Assembly (NCBI GenBank): GCA_028023455.1
Contig: JAQFVV010000064.1
Span: 1,957,825-2,021,824 of the forward strand
DNA length: 64,000 nucleotides
DNA from: Epiperipatus broadwayi
Lineage: Eukaryota > Onychophora > Udeonychophora > Euonychophora > Peripatidae
Direction of reading: 5' to 3'
The notes beneath the pieces are model-generated. The model worked only from the letters and a program-made list of their open reading frames with translations, searched no databases and was not told the origin of the DNA. A program made the translations under genes and the position numbers. This document shows, piece by piece, positions 11,301 through 23,553 of this stretch. Position 1 is the first letter of the stretch. The number at the start of each line of letters is the position of its first letter.

Positions 11301-12845
11301 AATGCCAATATTATTATATCATATATATATATCACTAGATGCCAATATATATTATATCATATATATATATCACTAGAACTTGTAATAAAAATAGGGATTG
11401 ACTTAGTTAATTTCTGGCCATAAGAAATATCTAATGACTTTTATACAATATATATATGTTTAGCATGTGTGCATAATTATGTATGTGTAATAAATCAGTA
11501 ACTAAGCTTACTATTTAAATTGATAGATTTATTTTTATCTTAAAACAGCTGTTTTTTTAAATGCTATTGTTTTAAATAATGAGGGTTTTTTTTAGTTTAC
11601 CTTTTTTAATATACAAAATTAAAAGCAAGTGAGAAGTTTAAAATTCTTAAAAGTTTATCTTTTTAAAAAAAAAACTATTGCTTTAAAATAAAAATAGAAA
11701 CAGTTTTAAATAGAAAACTTAGTTAATGATTTATTATATATATATTCTGAATATGATATATGGATGCACTAAGAGTTTAAAATGGTTTTAAAAATGTTAT
11801 TAAATTGAAAAAAAATTAAATTATCCTCTTAAGACCATTATTTAAAACAAATAAAAATTCTAAGAATAACTGTTAATTACAAAATATGAAATTATTAACT
11901 AATTTTCATATTTTTCTTACCCTCTATTCTATATCTATCAAGCTAGTTGATGTACTGAAAAGACAAGTATTTCAAATGGATTACGGTGATATAACTTATT
12001 TATGTATCAATTTTCAAGCAATTCTATTGTATTCAAATATATTAAACCTCAATTTTAAATTTTAATTCTAACTTGAAAAAGATCAAAAGTTAACAAACAG
12101 ATTTTCAAAAATCAATAAAAGCATTTAAAACAAGTCATTCAGAAGATATAGTGAAGAGTCATTAGCCGACAGTGAAGAGTCACTAATAGTGAAGAGTTAC
12201 CCTCAGTAGTGATAAATCTGAAAAATCAAAATTACCAAATTTACAAAAGATGTCAGCAGATTTGCTGATGAAGTCACTGAATGTGATGAAGCCATAAAGC
12301 AACAAAGACATTCACAAAGCATCTAAATGACTACATTTTCCAGGACTAATTTTAGCCAAAGAAAGGAAATATTATATTTCAACTTAACTTTATCTAATGA
12401 ACTAGTACAGATTCTGTCTTATCATGATGAGATTGAACATTCATTACTACAGACCGATGGGTATCTGAATAGAAAACATATATCAACAGGGGAAATAGGC
12501 CAATGGGTGAAGATGATCAGTGAATCTGATTATTTTCATTATTGAAGGTGATATGGTTATAAGTAGTCATTCCATTTGGAGGCAAATGAGACAACCACTA
12601 TTTACAGTCAATCCTGAATAACAGGGTGCATTTTGTTTGCTATATGGTTAAAGCAGTGAGGCATGTTCATGTTAGAGCTGGAAGCTGCTAGAGGCTAGAT
12701 CGCAAACAGGAAATTTGTTACAGAACAGCCATAATAGTTAAGTGTACCTATTCTTGAAGCAAGCTGTCACAGTACATCTGAAAATATGAGGCTAAATCTA
12801 GAAGGGTACCTGAAGTCTCTTGCATTTATGGTTGTGTGGCAAATA
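11300..12845. other. AT-rich DNA with short tandem duplications
   Basis: No gene recognised. About 11302-11375 is a tandem duplication of a TGCCAATAT / TATATATCACTAGA segment. About 12150-12200 has three imperfect copies of GTGAAGAGTCA. The open frame 12327-12545 (72 codons) resembles nothing I know. Part of the stretch is probably the 3' untranslated part of the outer Gypsy relic. Confidence 0.4.
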
Positions 12846-12849
12846 AACA

Positions 12850-12960
12850 CTAAGCCAATGATATCAGACAAATATATAACAGTTATATACATTGTAAATA
12901 CATGTTTAATATTTTATAATCAGTGTTTATCATAAACACATAATAAACACAACAGGCAGT
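12850..12960 (+). repeat. Diverged repeat related to bases 40-170
   Basis: Shares CAATGATATCAG, a TTGTAAATA block and GTGTTTATCATAA with the left edge of the window in the same orientation and order. It may be the right LTR remnant of the outer Gypsy element, or an unrelated dispersed repeat. Confidence 0.35.
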
Positions 12961-13270
12961 AAATCTGATTCTTTTCAGTAAAGAAGATCTGGCTATATAC
13001 TTTTGGAAATCCATTTGAGAGGGGATGCCAATATCAGACACTGATCAGATGACAGTAACTATTTGCAAGAACACCGTCAGGATATTCAAGCCAGTGTGGC
13101 TTGCTGATATCAAAACCAAAATAGTGTTTCATATTTAAATACACCTTTAATATGTTATAATTTAGTTAATTTGAACCTACCAATTTCAATAGTGCTGCCA
13201 TCTGATATTGTCAACATCATTGTTAGTTAAATATTAAAGATTTTAAGACTTCTCATTCGATAATTTAATA

Positions 13271-13393
13271 TACAAAATTAACAAAGCATATGACACACTT
13301 GAATGAGAAGCTATAAAGATACACAGAAATTATTACACGCTAAGCGCTTTCGAGGCCTCATTCAAGTGTGTCATACGCTTTGTTAATTTTGTA
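13271..13393. repeat. Short fold-back repeat
   Basis: Inverted repeat with 37-bp arms (13271-13307 and 13357-13393) differing at one position, around a 49-bp spacer containing GCTAAGCGCTTTCGAGG. Arms start TACAAAATTAACAAAG. The transcript of either strand would fold into a long hairpin. I found no clear target-site duplication, so a MITE origin is only a guess. Confidence 0.65.
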
Positions 13394-13821
13394 CATTGTT
13401 AGTTAAGGAACAACATTATTTTATTCTCAATATACCCAAGTGTAAATCAAATTATGACATGGAAGATATTAGATTAAATATGGTTAATGTATTTCCTGTG
13501 CATACTATAGACAAGAACATTGAATATTTTTTGAGTGATGTTTTCTATAATCTCTCAATAAAATTGAAGATAATTTAATATAGTAAATATTATTTATTTA
13601 TTTCCTACTTTCTTTTTTTAGAGTTCCTCTTGTTAAACATTTTGAATATCACTCATGATTCTATCTATAAATGTATTTGGTCAATATGGTGACTGTCTAT
13701 ACAAATCTAATAATTAATGGGAAAATAGCATCCATGTTTGTTCTAAAAAATGCCATTTTTATAAGTAAAACCATAATCTCAGATAAAAATTACTGCAGCA
13801 GGTAACAATGTAAATCTACAT
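13394..13821. other. Unassigned DNA before LINE ORF1
   Basis: AT-rich sequence with a 60-codon open frame at 13396-13578 that I cannot assign. It may be 5' leader of the LINE that follows. Confidence 0.25.
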
Positions 13822-14940
13822 TTGGAAATCGAAACAAATAATAATAATAAAAACATTTTAAACAATACTATGGAGACAAAATTCTCTAATATTGAAACTG
13901 GTTGCAATAATTTTATATGTAGTAAAACTTCTTATACAAATATTGTAAATGCTCATAATGAAAATGAAGCTGAAAAAACAATATTACAAATAAAAACATT
14001 TCAGAAATTTACAGATGTTGAAGATGACAATTTGTACATTCCAGAACAAAATATTAATGAAAAAGAAAATTTTAATAAAGATAATTTTGTATTAATCAAT
14101 GAGAAATTCAATGCATTGGTACCAAATACTTTGTTAAAATCGTTTCAAAAGTTCAATAATGATAAAATATTAATATTAGAGTGACTGACATTAATATCAC
14201 ATTATTAAAATTCTCGATGGAGAAATTTTATGAATATAGAGCAGAAAAAACATTTGTGGGTGTTGTTTTACAAAATTTTGGCACACTCTAATATTAACTA
14301 TATAGTCTTAGAGTTTAATAATGTCACACAGAAACAAATTTTCCAAAAGAATATTCAAACAAAAAACTAGGATGGCAAATGAAAAATTGCCATGTTAATT
14401 TTACTAGTCATGATTTACAATCTTTATTAATCAATTATGGAAAAATCAGTAACTTTATATATTTACTTGAAAATAGAGTCACAGTCCCTGTTCTATATTT
14501 GACATTATATTGAATAAAAATATTCAACTTTATGATATACCCATACTACACTCCATGAATAGTTCTTTTCTTATCATCATATTTCTTTCATTTTCATATT
14601 TAAAGGCATTCCTTCACAATGTTTCTTTTACAAATCCAAGAAACATCAAAACATGCCCAAAATTGCATTTGTTTGGAGTGTGGCTTCAAAAATACAAAGA
14701 CCCATCAATGCTCAAAGAATATAAGGTCACACAATAAAAAAGAGTTCCAAATAAGCTCAGATACACCATTCCCATATAATTCACTGCTGAATAAGGACAG
14801 CCACATTGAACATAACCTAAACAGTTCCACATCAGTTGAATTAATAATATTAATATATATGAATATAATAATATTAATATATACATCTATGGAAAATCAT
14901 TCTATCACTCCTATTGTTCAAAAAGGTATATGTTTATAAC
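13822..14940 (+). pseudogene. LINE ORF1 relic with paired zinc knuckles
   Basis: Remains of a nucleic-acid-binding ORF1 of a Jockey/I-like LINE. The first 120 residues (13822-14184) are an open, Asn/Lys-rich segment. After several stops, the frames around 14600-14720 give PSQCFFYKSKKH and then CLECGFKNTKTHQCS, matching the end of a degraded double C2HC knuckle as in gag-like ORF1 proteins. Frames differ between the two halves. It is followed on the same strand by endonuclease and RT remains, in the normal LINE order. Confidence 0.5.
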
Positions 14941-15159
14941 TGAATGAAATATGGAATACACAAGAAATAACCCACTAAGTGACAATGTGTCTAATACTGA
15001 TGAAGAAAGAGGCAAATTTCTAACAGTTGGGGAGGGGGAAATAAAAGGCAAAAAACTTAGGATAAAAACATTCTAAAAATAGCACAATAAATCCCAGAGG
15101 AAAATAACTTATATAATAATCACAAAAAAAAAACTAAGTTTATCCATTTGACAATAAAA

Positions 15160-18100
15160 ACCATATGTTTCCTATAGTAGAAATAAGAACTCAACAAAAA
15201 TTAGATATCAGTAAAACTATCACATCTCAAAAACAATCCCCTTCTATTGCAGAAATGAAACAAAAAAAAAGTACTAAAAAAGATTGCCACACAAAAAACA
15301 CATTTACTCTTGATTCCATTTTCCAAGTAACAAAATCAATAATTGCAAACATTATAATGGTATAGAAAAAATAATATCAAAATTGATTTTTAAAAATATG
15401 AAAACACAATAGACTGGAAAAACGTAAAATCATTTTTATTCTGTATTGCAAGCAAAAATAGTAAGTCACTGTGGTTTATTTTTATTATCAAAATGATTAA
15501 ATTAAAAAATAGAATTTTAATTATTGTTTTAATATTTAAATACAATATAAAATCTAAAACATATAAGAAATAATGCTCAGTCGTATTTTTAATTAATTTA
15601 AATATAACATACCTCAACACTTATTTGTCCTCAGCAATTGGCCTACACAGTTTAACTCAAATATAACTATCTTGACTAAAACAAAATATTCATCACATTC
15701 AAAAATTAACCCATATAGATATCTTAATAAAAGTGGATTTCTTAAATTATCACAGCCTGATGTATCTGAAGCTGGAGTAGGAATGATTATACACCACAAA
15801 TCTTCATTTAAGCAATTTAAAATTTTATATCTTGATTCCAATATGAGCATAGTAACATACTATTATACTTCCCTCATAATAAACATAATAACAGTATCCA
15901 TGTACAATGAAATGGAAATAATATTGATAATAATAAGGAAGATAAATTTGCTTATTTCTACTAATTCCCATCCTATAATTTTAACTGGTGTATTTTAATC
16001 TGATGTATTCAACTTTTGTGGAAAAAATACCTCCATCAGATTAATGACAGATTTATGAGTGCAGAAGGATCTTTTTCCACAAACCCATTTTCTTTCTACA
16101 CCAAAAGCACTCCACACTAATAAATCTTCTTTTCTACTTTCCTGACTTTCATTTTTTTGTCAATCTAATATTAATACCTATAAGCTTTTCAGATGATCTA
16201 GCACTGATAATTAAAATTGAGTTAAACTTGCAAAGTCAACCAGTATTCAGTACTTAACAACACTATTAGATTACTCTAAAATCTATGACACCTAAAGCTA
16301 TCCTTTCAGAAATTTACATTTTTTTAAAAAAAATAAACATTATGAACTTAAACCCTGTAGAAACATGGTTCACACTTATAAACATCATCAAGTCTACAAT
16401 AAATTTTTATACCAGGACAAATAAACCCCCAACTAGATTGGTAAAAAATTTGGATACAATACACCTTTAACAACATTTAACTCTAAATAATCATAACTCT
16501 CAAACAAAAATACAAACACATACAATAAATCTTGGCTAATTATCTATTAAAAAGTCAAAAATATGTATGGCAGATCCCCATAATTGGACAAAAATATATA
16601 CAATGGGCTATTAGTTATAAACCAAACACAACAATACCATTCTTCATTTTGAAAGATTCAAATGTGATAACTGGAGAAAACATGCTCCCCTTATATACTG
16701 TTACACTTTCAATCCAAATTTCAAACTTATTTCTATCCCAAACTTTCCTCTTTTTTGTTTAGACATTATGTTGAACATTGTGAATTACTAAATCTGACGT
16801 TGCCTTCAGGTTAAACAACATTCCTGATAATATGCATCCAGAATCTCATCAAATACCCAAATTTCTGTTTAATCATCTCAACCACATCACAATTCCAATA
16901 ATTCACAATTTAATTAATCATTTATCCAAACAAATCCACATAATTCTAGAACTTTATCTCATTTATATGGTTCCTTAAAAAATATTATTCCTTCACCTTT
17001 GGACAATCTTAGAGGCATATCAATGACTCCACTCCTTATTAAAATAGTTGAATCTTTTATTAAAGATAAAATCCACCTACTCCTTCTCTCTTCATTATCA
17101 AAATTTCAGTTTTAAAAAAAGGTTCAGCTACTTCATCAGCAATTATTCTGTTTAAATTAATAATAGGCCACATTAGGCAATGTATAAAAACAGGGTCCAT
17201 TGTTGTGCAATTGGATATGAGATCTGGATTTGGCTCAGTTTCTATACTTAAACTACTACAACTACTTCAGTAATATAATATACCATTATCATAACTCTAC
17301 ATACTGGCAAATCTATTTAGAAATAGAGAATTTTGCATAACTGTCAATGGAAAAATACTCCCTGGATTTTATCCACATAATTCTATTCGTCAATACTCTC
17401 CTTTTAGCTCTCTTCTCTTCACAACTTATACCAACACCCTCCTTTTGGAAATAGAAAGCAAAATTTCAGGAATACATATTCCTATACTTAATTAATCCAT
17501 TAATCACATCTCTTATATGAATGACAGTCATTTTTCTCTCATCAAAAAAACTATTTCCCTTACTTGACATTGTACTTAATAATTATACTGATAATTTTTC
17601 AATTCACTTTAATAAAAACAAATCTTCTACTTGGAATATTCTTACAGGTAAGACTATTCCTTCTAATTTTTCCTCTACTTCTCAGAAATGTTTAGGTTTC
17701 CTAATGTACTTCTCATATAATGCAATGAAAACTGCTATTCAAAATCAGCTTATTGTTTCAGTAGAAAGCATCATCAATGTATTATCCAAAGCATACCTTT
17801 CAATATATGCGAAAGCATCATCAATCAACATTTTAATATTTCCTAAAATTAATTATTTCTTATCCATTATTAAATTTACTTTTTCATTAAAAAACTCCCT
17901 TATCACCAAACTAATCTGGATTAAAAACGCAGTAGCTCCAAGCATAAGAAATGTGCACAAATATATTAAATTCAATGGTCTTTCATTACATGGCAGTTCT
18001 ACATTTTATCATCAGAGAGCTATTAATGAAGTGACTGAACTAATTAGTTTTTCTTGAGTTTTAATAGTGTAATTCTGGTTAATTCTACTGATACTTCGCC

Positions 18101-18560
18101 ACCCATTAACAATATTTATATCAAAACCTTAATAATTCTCATAAGAAAACACACTACTCTTCACATAATCTATTTCTAAATAAAATTAACTATTGGCAAA
18201 CAGGTGAAATTGATAATGATAATACTATATCAAATAGTAGTTAATCTTTATTTATAAAACAGTTCAGATATTGGCACCTGGAATCCAAATATCTGGACTT
18301 TGTAATAAAAATAAATGTCAAAGCTCTTTCTACTAATTATTTTCTCTTCTACAAGCAACACTTCACAAATATAGATCCATTATGTGCCCTCTATCATAAA
18401 AATGAATATTACTCATTCAAACTCATTAACAATCAACAAACTCATAAGAAATAAACAAAGTGGTCCTTTTCCAATGTAAGAATTACTACATTCATTTTTT
18501 TTCACAATCTGGTTTGTAAAATGACATTCTTTTTATACAAAAAAATGAAATAACATTAAG
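15160..18560 (+). pseudogene. LINE ORF2 relic (endonuclease + reverse transcriptase)
   Basis: Decayed second protein of the LINE whose ORF1 precedes it. An endonuclease part is at 15672-15998: GVGMIIHHKSSFK, then the end PIILTGVF, where intact relatives have TGDFN. An RT part is at about 16985-17300: NLRGISMTPLLIKIVESFI, then VVQLDMRSGFGSV. A later RT piece at about 17340-17440 gives SIRQYSPFSSLLF. RT thumb and connection lie in the 178-codon open frame 17521-18057 (KCLGFLMYFSYN). A C-terminal Cys/His segment is at about 18370-18480 (DPLCALYHKNEYYSF). Stops and frameshifts throughout make it dead. I cannot assign the clade firmly. Confidence 0.65.
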
Positions 18561-18650
18561 ATCAGAGATCAAACCCATGCACCAACTGATATTTTTTTAG
18601 CTACATGGAATCTGATCTTATTAACAACTACCCAGTGACTTGGCTATTGA
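18555..18650 (-). repeat. Possible tRNA-derived SINE
   Basis: On the minus strand, a TAGCCAAGTCACTGGGTAG segment resembling an RNA polymerase III A box is followed about 60 bp later by GGGTTTGATCTC, resembling a B box. Only one copy is seen and the structure is degenerate, so it could be coincidence. Confidence 0.3.
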
Positions 18651-19984
18651 ATATGTTAATTAATATACGTTAGATATATAATGATTATTGCTCAATTATA
18701 TGGATATGTATTTTATGGCTTTGTTACTTGAAATCGCTTTTGTTTCAATAAGACTTGTAAATAACATCGAATGTATATAGTAAACCTAATAAAGTTAATT
18801 TAAAACTAAATATATTATAATTTAGTTATTAAGATGTATGTTAGCATTGACTGACCAGAACATTAATTTCTTAGTAATACGAATATAAGCATAACAAAAT
18901 TGTCGCAGTGGACAGGGTTTTTAAAAAAATAATAGTAATAAAAATTCAATATAACAATAAAAAATGTACTTACTTTTATTTTATTTTGCCGGTGTGTCAA
19001 TATTTATTTCCAGATGAAAAGATAATTACGTTAGACCAACATTCTTATATTTTTATTAAGAACAATATATATACATTAGCTCTTCTCATGTCCTTTTTTG
19101 GAAGTGGAAAGAGTATTGTGTTAGAATATATCCAAATTGATTAAAGATTCATTTTTTGTTAATACTTTTAGGAATAAATTTTTTTTTTTCCTCAGCATTT
19201 TTTAGAGTTAGTTAGAATACCTGTCTGTATTCAGATTATCCTGAGGTAAATTAAAACAACATTGATGAATTATTTTAAAAAACTTTAAAACTTACTAGAT
19301 TATCTGCAGAAGAAATTTTTACTTATATTTGCACTTATTTGTAAAATATGTAAAAAAAAATATACAGCTGCAATAACTGTCAATTATAAAAAAAGAACTT
19401 TTTTAAAACAAATATATTTTATCGGAAATATATTAAGCAATCGCAACATTAGAAACTTAAATAAAATAAAGCTATATATTTTTTCTACTTTATTAAATCA
19501 ATATGTGAATGAATAATAACTAAATAGATAGATAGATAAAATGAATAATATTTGTTTCTGACTGAAAATGTTGGACCGCAAAATAAGTTTTGATCATAAA
19601 GAAGAAATTAACAATCATGATTCATTATCAAACAAATCATAATGATACAAAAGATTAAAGTCATATTCAAACACAATGCAAGGGGGGGGGGGATGAAGAA
19701 AAAACAACATATAACTCTTTAAAAGCTAGTGAACAAAAAAAAATATTTTTTTTCGGCTGTCGTAAAAAAAAAAATCATAATCATAAAATTTGTTTTCCTG
19801 GAAGAAGGCAATCCACAAAGTTGGATTTGCAGTTCTTCTATTTATGACATATAATCCGAGTCAAATCCTATACATTCTTCTGAGTTGGATTTTGATACAG
19901 CAACATCTCTGCTTATAGCTTATTTTTATCCAAAGCCCTAACTATATTACTATGATATTGGCCTCTGATGTTCAAGGAGAGAAA
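18651..19984. other. AT-rich DNA, no gene
   Basis: No gene recognised. It includes a short GATA-type repeat (about 19525-19540) and a poly-G run (19682-19692). An open frame at 18908-19144 lacks any recognisable motif. Confidence 0.5.
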
Positions 19985-20930
19985 GAAAACGCAAGAGATT
20001 TTCCATAGAACTCAGGAAGTTAGCCTTGAACTATTATTTTCAAAAAATTATTACCCGAAGGATTGAGAGACCATTTCATTTGCAAAATTGTTTTACCATA
20101 CAAATTAAATATCATATAAAAATAAAAGATCATAGCTTTATAACCTATCAGCATTAACACGATCACCATTTTGAATTCTGTAATATCCCAGGTAAACATA
20201 GCTAAGTCTACAGCAATTCAGGTGATTCTTATTAAAGTTGGCAGTCAGAAATCTGGTTAAGACAAATACCTGGCAGAGCTGATCCTACAAATGTAGAGGG
20301 TATTCAGTTAAAAATATTATAAACTGCCAGAATAGGTAGGCAAATATAATTACAAAAGCTTGTTATAGATACAACCAACCCATGCATACACTAAATGTTC
20401 ACAAAGATGACCAGTTTCTAGACATTGTAATTGAGTTGAGCAAATCAAAACCTAAAAATAAAGGCAGCAAGATAGTCAGAAAAGAATTGGGGGAATCCAT
20501 TATAAAAAATGGTAAAGATCAAATCCAATAAAATCAATATCTGTATAAATAATGTATAAAGCAAAGCCAAAATTACATTTAATGATATATCCATTACAGT
20601 GGAACTGCATACTGGATTTGCAGTGTCCATTGTATCAAAAAAGACTTGGCTTTTATTACTAAAAACAATCATCAGCTGCAATCTTGCAGTAAAATAATTA
20701 CCAATTATCAATTGCTTCTTGAGTGAGGAAATAGTGAAAGTTATAATGCCTAATAATATTGTCTATCAGACTTTTATTGTATCAGCTGGAGAGCACTGCT
20801 GTCTATTAGCCATGAATGATTTGATCACTTAGACTACATAGAGATGAGAGTAAACCAGATTACATATTTAACAAAATTTAGAAGTGATTATCCAAGGGTA
20901 ATTGATAGGAGATGGTGTCTGTACCTTGGG
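19985..20930 (+). pseudogene. Ty3/Gypsy gag-protease relic
   Basis: A second decayed Gypsy fragment. About 20010-20090 holds the capsid motif RKLAL..., then EGLRDHFICKI. About 20358-20410 holds a broken zinc knuckle (ACYRYNQPMHT, two Cys lost) homologous to the one at 1026-1067. About 20570-20650 matches the retroviral-type aspartic protease region, ending AVSIVSKKTW. The catalytic Asp-Thr-Gly is His-Thr-Gly here (nt 20608-20616), so the protease would be inactive even without the frameshifts. The same order and strand as the gag relic near 0.7 kb suggest the same family. Confidence 0.6.
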
Positions 20931-21193
20931 GCAGTCTGCTTATTTATTTTTAAATAAACAAATAAAATAATAACTTATTACTGAAGAGCTTTTATCTTTT
21001 TGCCCTAAAAACAATTGATAGGTTAATAAATTAGTTTAAGACAAAAAAACTTGTTAAAAAGCACACATACTTGTATGTGTGTGTATGGAGGGGGAGGTTA
21101 TTTAATACATTTATCAAAGATATTATACATGGAAAAGAAAAATGCAAACAACTCCATGAGTGTAAATTTAAATGAAAAATCAGCTATATTAAT

Positions 21194-21296
21194 CTTTTTT
21201 TTCCATATGTCATAGCATCGGCTGGGAAGCGAATCTGCAACAACCGTCCACAAGCAAGCTGCGCCGACCTCTCGGCCAACAATGTGAGCTATAAAT
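21194..21296 (-). mobile_element. tRNA-derived SINE, copy 1
   Basis: Read on the minus strand: TTGGCCGAGAGGTCGGC (A-box region), GCAGATTCGCTTCC (B-box region), then an A-rich tail (the T run near 21195-21202). Flanks AGCTATATTAAT (21182-21193) and AGCTATAAATAT (21297-21308) look like an imperfect target-site duplication. Same family as 25624-25732 and 32262-32359; this is the most diverged copy. Confidence 0.7.
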
Positions 21297-21307
21297 ATGC
21301 AGTATAT

Positions 21308-22084
21308 TGATTCTTCAATTACTGCACAGAAAAGTTAATTTGTGAACTCGTTAGTTTAATTCGCAATTCCCATGCGGTTCTCTTGCAACAGATGCTCTGC
21401 TCAAATTCACTGAATACCGCTCTGTACTCACTCTGTTTCTACAGTTCTCCAATGTTCAATTCCCTCGATGTTCATTCAGGCTGGCTGCTACAAATAGTTT
21501 ACAATGGGAAAGGTTTACACACACCTTAGCCCCAGTCCAGTTTAGCTGCCCAACTTTTCATAGTAAGCACTGCGACTGACCCCAAGCTCCTTACAGCTTC
21601 CGACTCTGCAACAGTCTACCAGTAACTCCACTTGAAAACTGCTGGAAACTCAACTCTTTATTCAGCTGCTATCCAGACAGTTTCCTCAGGCTGCAGTCTC
21701 CTTCAACTATACCCATGGACACATTTCCACTGGGCGCTGGTCTTTAACCAAAAGCACTGATGTGAGATGTCTCCTACTGGAATTGAACAGAAACATCTAT
21801 ACTCAAATACTGCCTCTAATACTCTCTATACTGCTCTGCCTAGTTGTTAACAGTCTTTTTAAAGCTTTCTGATAACCACAGCAATTAATCACATTGTCCA
21901 CTAAGGTAATGTCTCTTATCTAGAAATATTTGCAATCAGCAAATATTTCTTGGAATTAACATTTGCCATTACGTTAATGTCTTAATTCCTCAGTTATCAG
22001 AGCATGATCTAAAAACAACAACTCAAATAAATTCTAGTTTTTTGGAGTGCACAAACTTGTCTGCCATTTTTACAAAATACTACA
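21308..22084 (-). repeat. 3' LTR of the miniature element
   Basis: 777 bp, minus orientation, TG...CA ends (TGTAGTATTTTG ... ATACTGCA). It differs from the 5' LTR by scattered, often CpG-type substitutions and small indels, including a TTAAA indel near 22000/23085. Confidence 0.85.
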
Positions 22085-22098
22085 CCTCCCTCCACTCC
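22085..22098 (-). promoter_or_regulatory. Polypurine tract
   Basis: On the minus strand GGAGTGGAGGGAGG abuts the 3' LTR. This is the expected plus-strand DNA primer for reverse transcription and fixes the orientation of the element. Confidence 0.8.
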
Positions 22099-22370
22099 AG
22101 AAAAAACCCTTGTTGTGATTCCTTGGTGTTCTGTTGTTGTTGTTTTTTTTTTACTACTTGGAGGAAACATATTTCCTGTTATTTCACTCAGAAATGTTTG
22201 ATTTAAACTGCTGCCAAACTTCTTTGCCAGTTACATGTACAATGGTGACTGTGCATGCATGTTGGGACTCAGCTTCCAATGGTGACTGCACTAGCATTTT
22301 ATTTCCAAACTTTCACCGTTGTTATATCATGAACACTTGCAGCGAAAACTATAGCTATTCACTACTCACA

Positions 22371-22392
22371 GGTTCCAAATGTGACTGCACCA
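22371..22392 (-). promoter_or_regulatory. tRNA primer binding site
   Basis: On the minus strand, three bases inside the 5' LTR, a 22-bp site starts TGGTGCAGTC and ends GGAACC. TGG complements the CCA tail of a tRNA, and the GGAACC end fits complementarity up to a T-arm. I cannot name the tRNA by eye. Confidence 0.7.
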
Positions 22393-22395
22393 GAT

Positions 22396-23190
22396 TGCAG
22401 TATATTGATTCTTCAATTACTGTGCACAAAAGTTAATTTGTGAACTCATTAGTTTAATTCGCAATTCCCACATGGTTCTCTTGCAATGGATGCTCTGCTC
22501 AAATTCACTGAATACCACTCTGTACTCACTCTGTTTCTACAGTTTTCCAATGATCAATTCCCTCGATGTTCATTCAGGCTGGCTGCTACAAATGGTTCAC
22601 AATGGGCAAGGTTTACACACACCTTGGCCCCAGTCCAGTTTAGCTGCCAACAAACTCTTTGTAGTCAGCACTGTGACTGACCTTAAGCTCCTTACAGCTT
22701 CCATCTCTGCAACAGTCTACCAGTAACTCCACTTGAAAACCACTGGAAACTCAACTTTTTATTCAGCTGCTATCAGACAGTTTTCTCAGGCTGTGGTCTC
22801 CTTCAGCTATACCCGTGGACTACATTTCCACTGGGCGCTAGTCTTTAACTGAAAGTACTGATGTGAAATGTCTCCTACTGGAATTGAACAGGAACGTCTA
22901 CACTCAAATACGCCTCTAATACTCTCTATACTGCTCTGCCTAGTTGTTAACAGTCTTTTTAAAGATTTCTGATAACCACAGCAATTAATCACATTGTCCA
23001 CTAAGGTAATGTCTCTTATCTAGAAATATTTGCAATCAGCAAATATTTCTTGGAATTAATGTTCGCCATTATGTTAATGTCTTAATTAAATTCCTCAGTT
23101 ATCAGAGCACGATCTAAAAACAACAACTGGAATAAATTCTAGTTTTTCTGGAGTGCACAAACTTGTCTGCCATTTTTACAAAATACTACA
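22396..23190 (-). repeat. 5' LTR of the miniature element
   Basis: 795 bp, minus orientation; it would carry the promoter and polyadenylation signal of the element. It pairs with 21308-22084. Confidence 0.85.
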
Positions 23191-23195
23191 AAATA

Positions 23196-23553
23196 ATCTA
23201 TGTGTAATAAACTATTAGTGATAATCATTATGGTATTTATCTAAAGTGGATTGTGTCGATGTTGTGCATGGAGTGATTTTGACACTTATAAATCTAAATG
23301 CAACAATATTTCTATGAATACCTTTGCAGAATCAATATGACAACCACATAATTCATTTGCTTTTATTGTTAAACCTTGTCAATCATTTTACACACATATA
23401 ACACAAACATTAAATTAATAGCAGGATTTTGGTTTTCTCCTATTTTTTTTTTTAATATTTACAATTATGAAGTTTATTTTTAAAGTTGCTACTATCAATT
23501 AATGAAATTAAAAATAGTATTTTACTTTATTAATAGACAAAAAAAAAAGAAAT
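23196..23553. other. AT-rich DNA downstream of the GPCR
   Basis: Nothing recognisable beyond poly-T and poly-A runs. It contains the presumed 3' flank of the minus-strand GPCR. Confidence 0.5.

Larger units (their letters stand above)
21303..23195 (-). mobile_element. Complete miniature LTR retrotransposon (TRIM-like)
   Basis: Two direct repeats of 777 and 795 bp (21308-22084 and 22396-23190) flank only about 311 bp of internal DNA. The outer flanks are identical 5-bp AAATA (21303-21307 and 23191-23195), a target-site duplication made by an integrase. On the minus strand the LTRs begin TGTAGTATTTTG and end ATACTGCA. The 5' LTR is followed after 3 bp by a TGGTGCAGTCACATTTGG primer-binding site, and the 3' LTR is preceded directly by the purine tract GGAGTGGAGGGAGG. 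No protein is encoded; mobilisation would depend on an autonomous partner. The overlapping short open frames in both LTRs are incidental. Confidence 0.88.

Noticed and set aside
12258-12290. CTGATGAAG...GTGATGAAG as a hammerhead
   Set aside because: The second box is GAAG rather than GAAA, and there is no stem I.
19682-19692. Poly-G run as a regulatory G-quadruplex
   Set aside because: A single run only, with no further G tracts nearby.
22134-23001. Short open frames within the miniature LTR element
   Set aside because: They cross LTR and internal borders, are not alike in the two LTRs and match no family.
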